A stretch of 64,000 nt of DNA, from NCBI GenBank assembly GCA_910588855.1, contig CAJUSR010000004.1:124001-188000 (forward strand), written 5' to 3'. Made by a program: the position numbers and the translations under genes. Under the pieces are notes generated by a model. The model saw only the letters and a list, made by a program, of their open reading frames with translations. It was not told where the DNA came from and ran no database searches. This DNA comes from an uncultured Kineothrix sp. (GTDB taxonomy: Bacteria; Bacillota; Clostridia; Lachnospirales; Lachnospiraceae). Shown one piece after another: positions 50,815 through 60,545 of this stretch; position 1 is the first letter of the stretch; each line of letters starts with the position of its first letter.

Positions 50815-53082
50815 TTAACTTTCCAGAAATTTTTTCTGGTTCAGGATTTCTTCCGGAATATCTATTTTTGTATTATTAAGCTTCTGGCACAAATTATCGA
50901 TATGATGTACTTTTTGGGACATCTTCAGATTATATTTTTCCAGCATCTCTTTGTACATAGGGTTCACCATCAGCCTGTCACGGATTGCCTTGGAAAAAGG
51001 GCAGTAGGTGGCAATGATGACTCTTGCCACTTTGTTCAAGCGGGGTGAGCTGTTGCCTTCGTACATAATCCATGTAATATAATCCCGGACAAACATCTCC
51101 TTGTAGCTGTTTTTCGCTTTCTGCATAGCGGATTTGATTTTGTCCTTGGCATCTGCGGTAAGTTCGTGGTTCTTTTTATAAAATTGAATATAATCGCAAT
51201 ATTCGCTGGTAAGGGACGGTTCGGAAACATCGTTCCATCTGGGCCCTTGTACACGGCGGCACATTTCCCAACGAAATTCGCCGGTAAGCCTTGTCATAGT
51301 GGCGGTCAAATCTTCCATCTGGAAAATGGAGACCATCATACGGGAAGGGGTAGTACGGCGTTTCCCTTCGATTTCCTGCCACATGACGCCGCGGATACCT
51401 ACATTGGGCATAAGGATAACGTCCGGCAGGACTTCCGTGCTTATATATTCCTTTGCAATGCCGATGGCGGGATTGACATAAACCGTTTCACGGTAATATG
51501 CCCCAAAGTCTATGGCACGGATGTTGTTGATGGCTTCCATCATTTTCTGGGCGGTGACCATTCCTTTGTCCAGTTCTTTTAAGACGTTATGTTCGGAAAA
51601 AACAGGGCAGAAAGTAGTGATGCGGCCAAAGGTCATTTTATTAACGAGCGGGAACATATTGCTCAGCTCAAAAATCATCTTTTCGTTGTTGTCATTGACC
51701 ATTTCCTTTTCTTGTGCCGCGGTGATTTTGCCGGTAGTTTTCAACTCGCGGACATAGCCGGGGAAGTCCAGGTCAAATTCGTTGCGGCTCGGTTCTTTTT
51801 CCCCAAGGTAAACGGCTTTCATCCATTCATATGCCGTGTAAACCTGCTGTTTCGGATTGGAAGGGAAATGATCCGCAATAGAATAAAGGTAGGATGCATT
51901 GTCCGCTCCTGCAAGTTCCTCATCCACATAACCGAATTGGAAGAACATTTTTAGGATGATGGGGATGTTGTCGTCTTCCAGGCTCTTTTTAAAGGCAGCC
52001 TCATATACTTTATAAAATGTTTTGGTCAGGTTCATGCGCAGCTTCCTGCTGGCATCATCGGTAGCGTTTTTATCGATCTGGGATTTATATTCATCCACAT
52101 ATTTGCGGAAATCGCCGCAGACTTCTTTTTCGCAGCCGGAGTATTGCAGGATTGTATCAATGGAGCCTGTGAGGTCGCCGGTTTCATGATTTTCTATATT
52201 TTTCTCCGATGGATTGAGTCCATGCTCTTCAATATGGGCCAGTTTTTCTTTGTATTCTTGTACCCGTTTTTGGTACAGTTCCTGGTCGATGGAGCTGATT
52301 CCTTCCAAATGAATCATCATGCGGCTGATAGCTCCGCTGATGGTGGTGGAATCCTCATCGCTTGGCCCGATACGGAACAGGAGGCTTGTAAATAAATCAA
52401 ATAAATCCAAACGGTCGTTGTTCATCAAAGTTTTTGCAATGTCCGATTTATAATAGTTCATAATATGGCAAACGGAAACTATGCTTGAAATATCCTCGCT
52501 GGTTTTTAAAAGAAGCCCGTTGAGAAAATCGGAATAAGGTGTGCGGGATTGGGGGAGGGTCTGCGGAAGGACAGCCGCCATATTTTCATAATAACTGCCC
52601 ATCCAACGGGGGATGTCATCTTCCAGCTCCAAAGGCTTGATTTCCTCCAACTCCGGCAAAAGGCGTGGGGACATGCGGTGGCGCTCACATAAGTTGCAAT
52701 ATTCTTTGTAGCTGTCAGATATGTATTGATAAAGGCTGCCGCAGTCGTATTTGATAAGTTCATATACTTCTAAAATATTGTTGGTCTGCTTGAAGCAGGA
52801 TTTGGCCGTAATCTGGGCAAAATCCGGCTGCCTGCGCAACAGGACGGAAAGCCCGTCTTTTTTGTATGGAAAAGTAGCGATAGTAACATCGTCCAATGCA
52901 GCATAAGTGAAAATGTAATTCTGGCGGTATAAGTCGCATAGGCCGATAACGTCGCCTTTTTCCAGAAAATATTCGCCGCCCGTATAGATGACCCGGACAG
53001 TGCCTTTAATAATCATGTGTATGGAATCTACCGGTTGGCCGCTCTGGCAGATAACCGTTCCCTTCTGTAGTTCTTTCGCCAT
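50815..53082 (-). CDS. Large cyclic-nucleotide-binding-domain protein
   Basis: 755 residues. Residues 5-100 are a Crp-like cNMP-binding beta barrel (GTVICQSGQPVDSIHMIIKG, GEYFLEKGDVIGL). The remaining 650 residues are helical, contain Cys (NLCERH) and no recognisable DNA-binding or enzymatic domain. There is no HTH, so it is not a simple Crp regulator. Such proteins recur in Lachnospiraceae; their function is unknown to me. AGGAGGACATC before the ATG. Confidence 0.75.
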   Translation of the reverse strand: MAKELQKGTVICQSGQPVDSIHMIIKGTVRVIYTGGEYFLEKGDVIGLCDLYRQNYIFTYAALDDVTIATFPYKKDGLSVLLRRQPDFAQITAKSCFKQTNNILEVYELIKYDCGSLYQYISDSYKEYCNLCERHRMSPRLLPELEEIKPLELEDDIPRWMGSYYENMAAVLPQTLPQSRTPYSDFLNGLLLKTSEDISSIVSVCHIMNYYKSDIAKTLMNNDRLDLFDLFTSLLFRIGPSDEDSTTISGAISRMMIHLEGISSIDQELYQKRVQEYKEKLAHIEEHGLNPSEKNIENHETGDLTGSIDTILQYSGCEKEVCGDFRKYVDEYKSQIDKNATDDASRKLRMNLTKTFYKVYEAAFKKSLEDDNIPIILKMFFQFGYVDEELAGADNASYLYSIADHFPSNPKQQVYTAYEWMKAVYLGEKEPSRNEFDLDFPGYVRELKTTGKITAAQEKEMVNDNNEKMIFELSNMFPLVNKMTFGRITTFCPVFSEHNVLKELDKGMVTAQKMMEAINNIRAIDFGAYYRETVYVNPAIGIAKEYISTEVLPDVILMPNVGIRGVMWQEIEGKRRTTPSRMMVSIFQMEDLTATMTRLTGEFRWEMCRRVQGPRWNDVSEPSLTSEYCDYIQFYKKNHELTADAKDKIKSAMQKAKNSYKEMFVRDYITWIMYEGNSSPRLNKVARVIIATYCPFSKAIRDRLMVNPMYKEMLEKYNLKMSQKVHHIDNLCQKLNNTKIDIPEEILNQKKFLES

Positions 53083-53275
53083 GATGTCCTCCTAAAAAAA
53101 TAAAGTTGAATAAGCTAATTATAACGATTTTTACAAATAAATACAACATGGGAAATGTTTTTTTCACGGAAATCAATTTTCATGTTTTTTATAAGTGCCG
53201 CTGTACATTTTTCCATTTTATGATATACTTTACATCAAAGAAACAAATTTTTATGGAACCAAGGGAGAAGATGCA

Positions 53276-53767
53276 ATGGATAAAGACATGTTGTATATGC
53301 ATGAAGTGGCAAACGGATACCGCCCCGATGTGGAAAAATTAATACGGTACATACCGTGGCTCGAATCGAAGGTGGGGAACAATATATCCAATTTTTATAA
53401 TGGGAACGGAATCGGCGAGCATTCCATCTCTTTTCCAGTATATGACAGTACGTTGATGAGCCTTGTGCAGGATGCGAGGAGGACAAAACTTCTTGACCGT
53501 AATTATGCATATGTTTATTCGCGCAACCGCATACGGACGGTGGAAGAAGAACAGCGCCTGATTGAACGGGCAACCATACAGGATATGAATACATTGAAAG
53601 GTATTTTGTCGAAATATATTTTGGGAGGGATGACCAAAGGGAAAATATGGTCGGAAGGGGTCAGCAACGGCTCTATTTTGAAAGTAATCCTCAAAATGAA
53701 AGAGATTTTGGAATATTGGGATAAGCCTATGGAAGCGCGTCCGGAGAAGATGTGGCTCCAAGTATAA
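53276..53767 (-). other. Antisense frames over the next gene (none supported)
   Basis: Open frames on the minus strand over this interval are shadows of the plus-strand gene and lack ribosome sites. Confidence 0.6.
53276..53767 (+). CDS. Conserved hypothetical protein
   Basis: 163 residues from ATG 53276 after GGGAGAAG. Helical and basic, beginning MDKDMLYMHEVANGYRPDVE, with YIPWLESKVGNNISNFYNGN in the middle. It resembles a small cytoplasmic Lachnospiraceae family of unknown function. It diverges from the cNMP-domain gene and precedes the TetR gene by 43 bp. TATACT upstream (near 53224) may be its minus-10 box. Confidence 0.7.
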   Translation: MDKDMLYMHEVANGYRPDVEKLIRYIPWLESKVGNNISNFYNGNGIGEHSISFPVYDSTLMSLVQDARRTKLLDRNYAYVYSRNRIRTVEEEQRLIERATIQDMNTLKGILSKYILGGMTKGKIWSEGVSNGSILKVILKMKEILEYWDKPMEARPEKMWLQV

Positions 53768-53810
53768 AACCGAAGAGGAAATGGGAGACAAAAGCTAAGG
53801 GGTTGCACAG

Positions 53811-54398
53811 ATGAGTGAGAAGTCAGCGCAGAAGAAAAAATATATTGTGGAAACGGCGCGGGATGTCTTTATTGAAAAAGGGTATAAAAATGTTACCATG
53901 AAGGATATCGTGGATGCCTGCGGGATTAGCCGTGGTGGCTTATATTTATATTTTTCGGGCACAGACGAATTGTTTTTGGAAGTATTGAAAATGGAGTCGG
54001 AGGAGGCGGATGATGTATTTGCCGGGAAAGTCGGGCAGGATGCAGCCCCTTCTGACATTTTGGCATTATTTTTAAAGGAACAGAAAAGGGAGCTGCTGCG
54101 CAAGAGGAATAACTTGACAATGGCGGTTTATGAATATTTTTTTCAAAATAAACCGCCGAGAAAGGATCATCCTTTGAAACAGCAGTTCGATACTGCGGTA
54201 AAAATGATTGAGAGGCTGATAGAAGCCGGCACGGAAGCCGGAGAGTTTTACTGTGAGGATGCGAGAGGCGCTGCAAGGAACATTATGTATGTCTTGGAAG
54301 GGCTGAAAATTGCTGCCCAGACGCGGGGCATTACGGAAGAGATGATAGACCGTGAGGTGCTTTATATTATGCAGGGTCTGGTAATTGAAGAAGGATAG
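53811..54398 (+). CDS. TetR-family regulator
   Basis: 195 residues. N-terminal HTH (KYIVETARDVFIEKGYKNVT, MKDIVDACGISRGGLYLYF) and a helical ligand domain (residues 60-190). The target is not evident; the flanking hypothetical gene or the exporter-like genes may be regulated. Confidence 0.92.
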   Translation: MSEKSAQKKKYIVETARDVFIEKGYKNVTMKDIVDACGISRGGLYLYFSGTDELFLEVLKMESEEADDVFAGKVGQDAAPSDILALFLKEQKRELLRKRNNLTMAVYEYFFQNKPPRKDHPLKQQFDTAVKMIERLIEAGTEAGEFYCEDARGAARNIMYVLEGLKIAAQTRGITEEMIDREVLYIMQGLVIEEG

Positions 54399-54407
54399 AT
54401 GGGCAAG

Positions 54408-54443
54408 GATGCTTCCGGGGCTGGTAAAGGGGGCATCTTTTTT
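54408..54443 (+). terminator. Terminator after the TetR gene
   Basis: GATGCTTCC (54408-54416) pairs with GGGGGCATC (54429-54437) through two wobbles and is followed by six T. Confidence 0.8.
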
Positions 54444-54484
54444 GCCATATAGGAAAGTTCTACGAATTTCCCATATGACAAAAA
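54438..54484 (+). repeat. Small palindromic repeat, copy B
   Basis: Same core as 47310-47355 (CCATATAGGAAAGTT and GAATTTCCCATATG), again fused to the T run of a terminator. Confidence 0.75.
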
Positions 54485-54551
54485 CAGTTATCGCATTTAT
54501 ATTTATAGAATAGGGTTTGGCTGCCAAAAGCGTTAGAGGGAGGGAAGGGAT

Positions 54552-55511
54552 ATGGTAAAAACAGTATTTTCCATCGGGCTTTCTACGGGGGAGAATTTGG
54601 TGATAAAAAAGAACAGGCTGGAAGGGGAAGGCTTTTTAGGGAAAGGGAAGCGGGTGGCTATCGTTTCCGGTATTCATGGGGATGAACTGGAAGGGCAGTA
54701 TGTCTGTTATGAGATGATCCGGAGGCTAAAGGCAAATCCGGAATATTTGGAGGGGACTATAGATGTCTATCCTGCTTTGAACCCGATTGGGTTGACGGTA
54801 GCTGACCGGATGATACCTAAGCTGGAAAAGGATTTGAACCGGATGTTTCCGGGGAACAGGCAAGGGGGGACATTCGATAGGGCGGCAGCGGCCGTCATCC
54901 AGGATTTGGAAGGGGCTGATTTGTGCATTGATGTCCATGCCAGTAGCCGGTTTGTCAAGGAAATCCCACAGGTGCGTATATGCGAGGAATTTGCAAAGAA
55001 GCTGATTCCTTATGCGAAACATATGAATGTGGATATGGTATGGACGAATGCGACGGAAACCGTACATGAATCCACACTGGCCCATTCCATGAATGTGAAA
55101 GGGGTGCCTACGCTGGTGGTGGAGATGGGGCTGGGCATGAGGATAAACCGAAATTACGGCAGGCAGGTAGTGGACGGTATTTTCAATCTTCTTTCTGAAA
55201 TGGGGATTTGGAAGGAGAAACCGCGCAATATCCAGTTTCCCGTGCTTTCCACGGACGGCGAGGTGGAATTTATCCGCGCGGAATGCAGCGGAATGTTTAT
55301 ACCGGCGATTGAGCATAGCCATTTTGTGAAAAAGGGGGATAAAATAGGGGAAATCATTGTTCCTATCGAAGGAAGAGTGGAAAAAGAAATCATTGCCGGC
55401 AAAGACGGGCTGGTCTTTACTTTGCGGGAGTACCCTATGGTAAGCGAAGGGGCGCTACTTGCAAGGATTTTGACGGATATCAGGACGAAGAAAACGAAGG
55501 AGGCGGAATAA
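54552..55511 (+). CDS. AstE/AspA-like zinc deacylase
   Basis: 319 residues of the succinylglutamate desuccinylase/aspartoacylase family. Zinc ligands are the His and Glu of SGIHGDELEGQ and the His of CIDVHASS; NPIGLTVADRMIPKLEKDLN and the Arg of NRMFPGN fit the substrate site. The last 90 residues form the barrel-like C-terminal domain (GMFIPAIEHSHFVKKGDKIG). It probably removes an acyl group from an N-acylated amino acid. Confidence 0.85.
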   Translation: MVKTVFSIGLSTGENLVIKKNRLEGEGFLGKGKRVAIVSGIHGDELEGQYVCYEMIRRLKANPEYLEGTIDVYPALNPIGLTVADRMIPKLEKDLNRMFPGNRQGGTFDRAAAAVIQDLEGADLCIDVHASSRFVKEIPQVRICEEFAKKLIPYAKHMNVDMVWTNATETVHESTLAHSMNVKGVPTLVVEMGLGMRINRNYGRQVVDGIFNLLSEMGIWKEKPRNIQFPVLSTDGEVEFIRAECSGMFIPAIEHSHFVKKGDKIGEIIVPIEGRVEKEIIAGKDGLVFTLREYPMVSEGALLARILTDIRTKKTKEAE

Positions 55512-56447
55512 GTGTTTACGGAAGATATTTATACATTATCCCTGCCTTATAGAGAGGACATGGCAGTAAAAGGATTCCGCTTTGGGAAAGGGGAAAAGTC
55601 AGCGTGCATCATCGGTCCCATGCGTGGGAACGGGGTGCAGCAGATGTATATCTGCGCAGGGCTGGTAAAAGCGCTGAAGGAGCTGGAGGCGAAAGGATGC
55701 ATCAATTCCGGCAGGGAAGTGATGGTCATACCGGTTGTAAATAGTTATTCCATGAACATTGGGATGCGTTTTTTCGGTGTGGAGTCCGCGGATATCCGCC
55801 GCCAGTTTCCGGGCAGGGAATGGGGGGATGCGGCGGAACGGCTAGCGGCTGCAGTATTTGGGCGTGTCAAAGATTACAGCTTTGGGATACAACTTACCAG
55901 CTTTCATATGGCGGGGGATTCGGTGCCCCATATCCGCATGATAGAAAACGGCTATCAGAATGCCTCTTTGGCGAATTTGTTCGGGCTGCCCTTTGTTGTC
56001 GTAAGGAAACCGCAGCCTATTGATACCAAGACTTTGAATTATAATTGGCAAAGCAGGAAGACTGCAGCTTTTTCGCTATATACCAACAATAACGAGTCCG
56101 TGGATGAGGAGAGCGCAAAACAGGCGGTGGCGGCTATTTTGCGTTTCTTGACACGGATGGGGGTGATACGTTATGAGAGCCATAGCGGCTACATCAGCCA
56201 TGTGCTGACGGAGAAAGATTTAACGGATGTAAATACGATGTGCGGGGGCATTTTCCGCAGGAAAGCGAAAGTAGGGCAGGAAATCCGGTATGGGAATGCG
56301 ATAGCGGAAATTATCGATCCATATAATGGGAATATAAAAGAAACGATTTTGGCCCCTACGGATGGGATTGTATTTTTTGCCCATTCGGAATCATTAATTG
56401 CGGAAGGCGATGTGGCCTATCAACTGGTACATCGCCTGCATGAATAA
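55512..56447 (+). CDS. AstE/AspA-like paralogue lacking metal ligands
   Basis: 311 residues; GTG start at 55512 directly after the preceding stop. Fold and order match the upstream protein (NSYSMNIGMRFFG, RRQFPGREWGD, C-terminal GGIFRRKAKVGQEIRYGNAI), but the first zinc motif HGDE is replaced by MRGNG, and only a later His (TSFHMAG) remains. It may be a partner or inactive subunit of the preceding enzyme. Confidence 0.75.
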   Translation: MFTEDIYTLSLPYREDMAVKGFRFGKGEKSACIIGPMRGNGVQQMYICAGLVKALKELEAKGCINSGREVMVIPVVNSYSMNIGMRFFGVESADIRRQFPGREWGDAAERLAAAVFGRVKDYSFGIQLTSFHMAGDSVPHIRMIENGYQNASLANLFGLPFVVVRKPQPIDTKTLNYNWQSRKTAAFSLYTNNNESVDEESAKQAVAAILRFLTRMGVIRYESHSGYISHVLTEKDLTDVNTMCGGIFRRKAKVGQEIRYGNAIAEIIDPYNGNIKETILAPTDGIVFFAHSESLIAEGDVAYQLVHRLHE

Positions 56448-56486
56448 AAGAAGACAGGTGCGCGCTGCAAAATATTTGAATCCCCA

Positions 56487-56514
56487 TTGAAAATCGGCGG
56501 ATTTCAGTTATAAT
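56487..56514 (+). promoter_or_regulatory. purL promoter
   Basis: TTGAAA (56487-56492) and TATAAT (56509-56514) are 16 bp apart, 38 bp before purL. No riboswitch is seen between promoter and gene. Confidence 0.7.
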
Positions 56515-56551
56515 GATAATAATTAAAAAAACGGAGGATAATAAATTCATC

Positions 56552-59500
56552 ATGGGAAATGTGAAACGCATTTATGTAGAAAAGAAGGAACCGTTTGCAG
56601 TAAAAGCAAGGGAACTGAAGGAGGAGATTCAAAGTTACTTGAATATTTCGGGAGTGGAAGATGTCAGGGTGTTCATCCGTTATGATGTGGAGAATCTTTC
56701 GGAAGATATATTTGAAGCAGCCTGCAGGATTGTTTTTTCCGAGCCGCCTGTAGATATCCTTTACAGGGAAAGCTTTGACGTGCCGGCAAATGGAAGGGTA
56801 TTTGGCGTGGAGTTTCTTCCGGGGCAGTTTGACCAACGTGCGGACTCGGCTATCCAGTGCGTAAAGTTTTTGCGGGAGGACGAGCAGCCGGTTATAAAAA
56901 CGGCTGTGGCTTATTTGATTACCGGGGATATTTCCGATGATGAGTTTGAACGGATAAAGGGATATTGCATCAACCCGGTAGATTCCAGGGAAACGGATAT
57001 GGAAAAACCGGATACATTGGTGACGGAGTTCGAGGAGCCGGCGGATGTTTCTGCCTTTACAGGGTTTAAAGAGATGGCAGAGGGGGATTTGAGGGAATTG
57101 TACGAATCCCTTGGATTAGCCATGACTTTTCAGGATTTTAAACATATTCAAAATTATTTTGCAGGGGAAGAAGACAGGGATCCGACGATGACGGAAATCC
57201 GTGTGCTTGATACGTATTGGTCGGACCATTGCCGCCATACGACATTTTCCACAGAGTTAAAGAACGTGGAATTTGGGGAAGGATATTACAAATCCCCGAT
57301 TGAGACTACTTATCAGAGCTATTTGGATACGAGGGAAGAGCTGTTCCAGGGCAGGAAGGACAAGTTTGTCTGCTTGATGGACTTGGCCTTGATGGCTATG
57401 AGGAAGCTGAAAAAAGACGGAAAACTGGACGACATGGAAGAGTCGGATGAGATTAATGCCTGCTCCGTTATTGTTCCGGTGGAAATGGATTATGGCGAAG
57501 GGTCGGTAAGCGAAGAATGGCTGGTATTTTTTAAAAACGAAACCCACAACCATCCTACCGAAATAGAGCCTTTCGGAGGGGCGGCAACTTGTCTTGGAGG
57601 GGCGATCAGGGATCCGCTTTCCGGAAGAGGGTATGTGTACCAGGCCATGCGTGTGACAGGGGCGGCAGACCCTACCGTGCCGGTTAAGGATACGTTAAAG
57701 GGGAAACTTTCCCAGAAGAAGCTGGTGCGTGGGGCGGCAGGAGGATATTCTTCCTACGGGAACCAGATTGGGCTGGCAACGGGATACGTAAAAGAAATTT
57801 ATCATCCGGATTATGTGGCAAAGAGGATGGAAATCGGTGCGGTCATGGGGGCGGCGCCAAGAAAGAACGTCATCCGGGAAAGCTCAGACCCGGGGGATAT
57901 GATTATATTATTAGGCGGAAGGACAGGTCGGGATGGCTGCGGCGGGGCTACCGGCTCTTCCAAGGTGCATACGGAAAGTTCCATTGAGACTTGCGGCGCA
58001 GAGGTACAGAAAGGGAATGCGCCTACGGAACGGAAAATACAAAGGTTATTCCGGCGGGAGGAAGTCAGCCGCCTGATTAAAAAGTGCAATGACTTTGGAG
58101 CCGGTGGTGTGTCGGTAGCTATTGGTGAGCTGGCAGCAGGGCTTATTGTGGATTTGGATAAAGTGCCGAAAAAATATGCAGGGCTGGACGGTACGGAGTT
58201 AGCCATTTCCGAGTCTCAGGAGAGGATGGCGGTTGTCGTTTCCCCCAAAGACGTGAATACATTCTTAAATTATGCGGCGGAAGAAAATCTGGAAGCAGTG
58301 CCGGTGGCAGAGGTGACGGAAGAGCCAAGGCTGGTTTTGAAATGGCGAGGAAAAGAAATTGTCAATATCCAACGTGCTTTTTTGGATACCAACGGCGCAC
58401 ACCAGGAAACAAATGTGAAGGTGGATATCCCGGAGAAAGAAGAAAATTATTTTAGGAAGATTGCAACGCAGAAAGTGTCTGGGCAGTTGGAAAAAGAGGA
58501 TGTCAAAGGAGCATGGCTTACAACGCTGAATGATTTAAATGTATGTTCCCAAAAAGGGCTTGTGGAAATGTTCGATTCTTCCATCGGTGCGGCCAGTGTA
58601 TTGATGCCCTACGGCGGGAAATACCAGTTAACGGAGACACAGGCAATGGTAGCGAAGCTTCCGGTATGGAAAGGGAAGACGGATACGGTTACGATGATGA
58701 GTTATGGTTTTGACCCATATTTGTCTTCATGGAGTCCTTATCACGGGGCGATTTATGCAGTTACCGAATCTATGGCAAAGATTGTGGCAAGCGGCGGCGA
58801 CTGCAGGAACATCCGTTTTACGTTCCAGGAGTATTTCCGCAGGATGACATCGGAGCCCGGCCGCTGGAGCCAGCCTTTTGCGGCGCTTTTAGGAGCTTAT
58901 GATGCACAGATTGGATACGGGCTGCCATCCATCGGCGGCAAAGACAGCATGTCCGGCACATTTAATGATATCGATGTGCCTCCTACGCTGGTATCTTTTG
59001 CCGTGGACGTGGCAAAAACAGGGGATATCGTTACCCCGGAATTAAAACAGGCAGGAAACAGTCTGGTACAGTTCTGGATAGAGAAAGACGAATACGATAT
59101 TCCGGTTTATGAGGATGTGCTGGAGCTTTACAGCCAGATAACGGCTTTGATGGAGGAAGGCGTGATTGTTTCCGCCTATGCCGTGGATGCAAAGGGAATT
59201 GCGGCAGCGTTTAGCAAGATGGCGTTCGGTAACCGGATGGGTATCCGGCTTTCGGAGGAACTTTCTGCCAAAGAGTTGTTTGAAAACGGATTAGGGGATA
59301 TTGTGGCAGAAGTGGCGGCCGGCAAATTAGATAGGATAGAAGATATGGCAAACTGCCGTAAGGTAGGGGAAGTAACGGAAGATGCCAAGTTTGTATATAA
59401 AGATACCGCTATTTCTATTGAGGAAGCTTTGGAGGCGTGGACTTCCAAATTGGAGAAAGTATTCCCTACAAAGGCGGTAAAAGGGAAAGAGGCAGTGGAT

Positions 59501-60349
59501 TCCCCTTTGTATCAGGCAGACAAGATTTATATCTGCAAGGAAAAGGTGGCAAGGCCTACCGTATTTATTCCGGTGTTTCCCGGTACCAACTGCGAATACG
59601 ACAGCGCGATGGCTTTTGAGCGCGCCGGCGCAAAGGTAATAACAAAGGTATTTAAAAACCGGACGGCAGAGGATATCAGGGAGTCTGTGGATGTATTTGA
59701 AAAAGCCATTGACGGGGCACAAATTATTATGTTCCCCGGAGGTTTTTCCGCCGGGGATGAACCGGATGGCAGCGCCAAGTTTTTTGCCACAGCTTTCCAG
59801 AATGCAAAAATGAAGGAGGCGGTTATCCGTCTTCTATCGGAAAGGGATGGGCTTGCCCTGGGAATCTGTAATGGATTCCAGGCTATGATTAAGCTGGGGC
59901 TTGTGCCTTTCGGGGATATTACGGGGCAGGATGCCGATTCCCCTACGCTGACATTTAATACCATCAACCGTCATATATCCAAGATTGTTTATACAAAAGT
60001 GGTATCCGATAAATCGCCGTGGCTGCAGGGGGCTGTGTTAGGGAAGACGTATGCGGTTCCGGCATCTCATGGGGAAGGACGCTTTGTTGCCCCTAAGGAG
60101 TGGGTGGATAAACTATTCGCAAACGGCCAGGTGGCTACCCAATACGCGGATATTGACGGAATGGTTTCTATGGATGAGGAATGGAACATCAACGGTTCCT
60201 ATGCTGCAATAGAAGGTATTACTTCTTTCGACGGCAGATGCTTTGGAAAAATGGCCCACGTGGAACGACGCGGAGAAGCCGTAGCAATAAATATATACGG
60301 GGAACAGGATATGAGGATTTTTGAATCCGGTGTCCGCTATTTCAAATAG
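56552..60349 (+). CDS. purL: Phosphoribosylformylglycinamidine synthase (fused)
   Basis: 1,265 residues from ATG 56552 with ACGGAGG upstream. Long single-chain form: N-terminal PurS-like part, synthetase domains (DTYWSDHCRHTTF, HNHPTEIEPFGGAATCLGGAIRD) and a C-terminal glutaminase with PGTNCEYDSA, GGFSAGDEPDG and the catalytic Cys in LALGICNGFQ. Makes FGAM from FGAR, glutamine and ATP. Monocistronic here, away from purE-M-N-D. Confidence 0.95.
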   Translation: MGNVKRIYVEKKEPFAVKARELKEEIQSYLNISGVEDVRVFIRYDVENLSEDIFEAACRIVFSEPPVDILYRESFDVPANGRVFGVEFLPGQFDQRADSAIQCVKFLREDEQPVIKTAVAYLITGDISDDEFERIKGYCINPVDSRETDMEKPDTLVTEFEEPADVSAFTGFKEMAEGDLRELYESLGLAMTFQDFKHIQNYFAGEEDRDPTMTEIRVLDTYWSDHCRHTTFSTELKNVEFGEGYYKSPIETTYQSYLDTREELFQGRKDKFVCLMDLALMAMRKLKKDGKLDDMEESDEINACSVIVPVEMDYGEGSVSEEWLVFFKNETHNHPTEIEPFGGAATCLGGAIRDPLSGRGYVYQAMRVTGAADPTVPVKDTLKGKLSQKKLVRGAAGGYSSYGNQIGLATGYVKEIYHPDYVAKRMEIGAVMGAAPRKNVIRESSDPGDMIILLGGRTGRDGCGGATGSSKVHTESSIETCGAEVQKGNAPTERKIQRLFRREEVSRLIKKCNDFGAGGVSVAIGELAAGLIVDLDKVPKKYAGLDGTELAISESQERMAVVVSPKDVNTFLNYAAEENLEAVPVAEVTEEPRLVLKWRGKEIVNIQRAFLDTNGAHQETNVKVDIPEKEENYFRKIATQKVSGQLEKEDVKGAWLTTLNDLNVCSQKGLVEMFDSSIGAASVLMPYGGKYQLTETQAMVAKLPVWKGKTDTVTMMSYGFDPYLSSWSPYHGAIYAVTESMAKIVASGGDCRNIRFTFQEYFRRMTSEPGRWSQPFAALLGAYDAQIGYGLPSIGGKDSMSGTFNDIDVPPTLVSFAVDVAKTGDIVTPELKQAGNSLVQFWIEKDEYDIPVYEDVLELYSQITALMEEGVIVSAYAVDAKGIAAAFSKMAFGNRMGIRLSEELSAKELFENGLGDIVAEVAAGKLDRIEDMANCRKVGEVTEDAKFVYKDTAISIEEALEAWTSKLEKVFPTKAVKGKEAVDSPLYQADKIYICKEKVARPTVFIPVFPGTNCEYDSAMAFERAGAKVITKVFKNRTAEDIRESVDVFEKAIDGAQIIMFPGGFSAGDEPDGSAKFFATAFQNAKMKEAVIRLLSERDGLALGICNGFQAMIKLGLVPFGDITGQDADSPTLTFNTINRHISKIVYTKVVSDKSPWLQGAVLGKTYAVPASHGEGRFVAPKEWVDKLFANGQVATQYADIDGMVSMDEEWNINGSYAAIEGITSFDGRCFGKMAHVERRGEAVAINIYGEQDMRIFESGVRYFK

Positions 60350-60380
60350 CCAAAAACCCCGCAGGGATATGATAGGTGAG

Positions 60381-60468
60381 CAAAGCCGCTTCATAAGCTG
60401 TCCGGGGAACCGGACGGCTTGGAAGCGGTCTTTCACGGTTAGGAAGACAGACGGCTGCGGAGGCTTTG
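60381..60468 (+). ncRNA. Candidate structured leader RNA (three-way junction)
   Basis: CAAAGCC (60381-60387) pairs with GGCTTTG (60462-60468) as a closing stem. Inside, AAGCTGTCCGG (60395-60405) pairs with CCGGACGGCTT (60410-60420) around GGAA, extended by GCTTC/GAAGC (60388-60392, 60422-60426). A third stem pairs GTCTT (60428-60432) with AAGAC (60444-60448). It begins 31 bp after purL and ends about 78 bp before the glycosyltransferase gene. I do not recognise the family. Confidence 0.6.
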
Positions 60469-60545
60469 GTTTGTGGAAATATCCGTCAAACGCAGTGGCT
60501 GCGCAACGGTTTGAATGAAAATAGTAAAATTAAGGAGAGTTGCTA

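Noticed and set aside
60381..60468. c-di-GMP-I or cobalamin riboswitch
   Set aside because: GCAAAGCC resembles part of c-di-GMP-I, but the rest of that consensus and the cobalamin box are absent.
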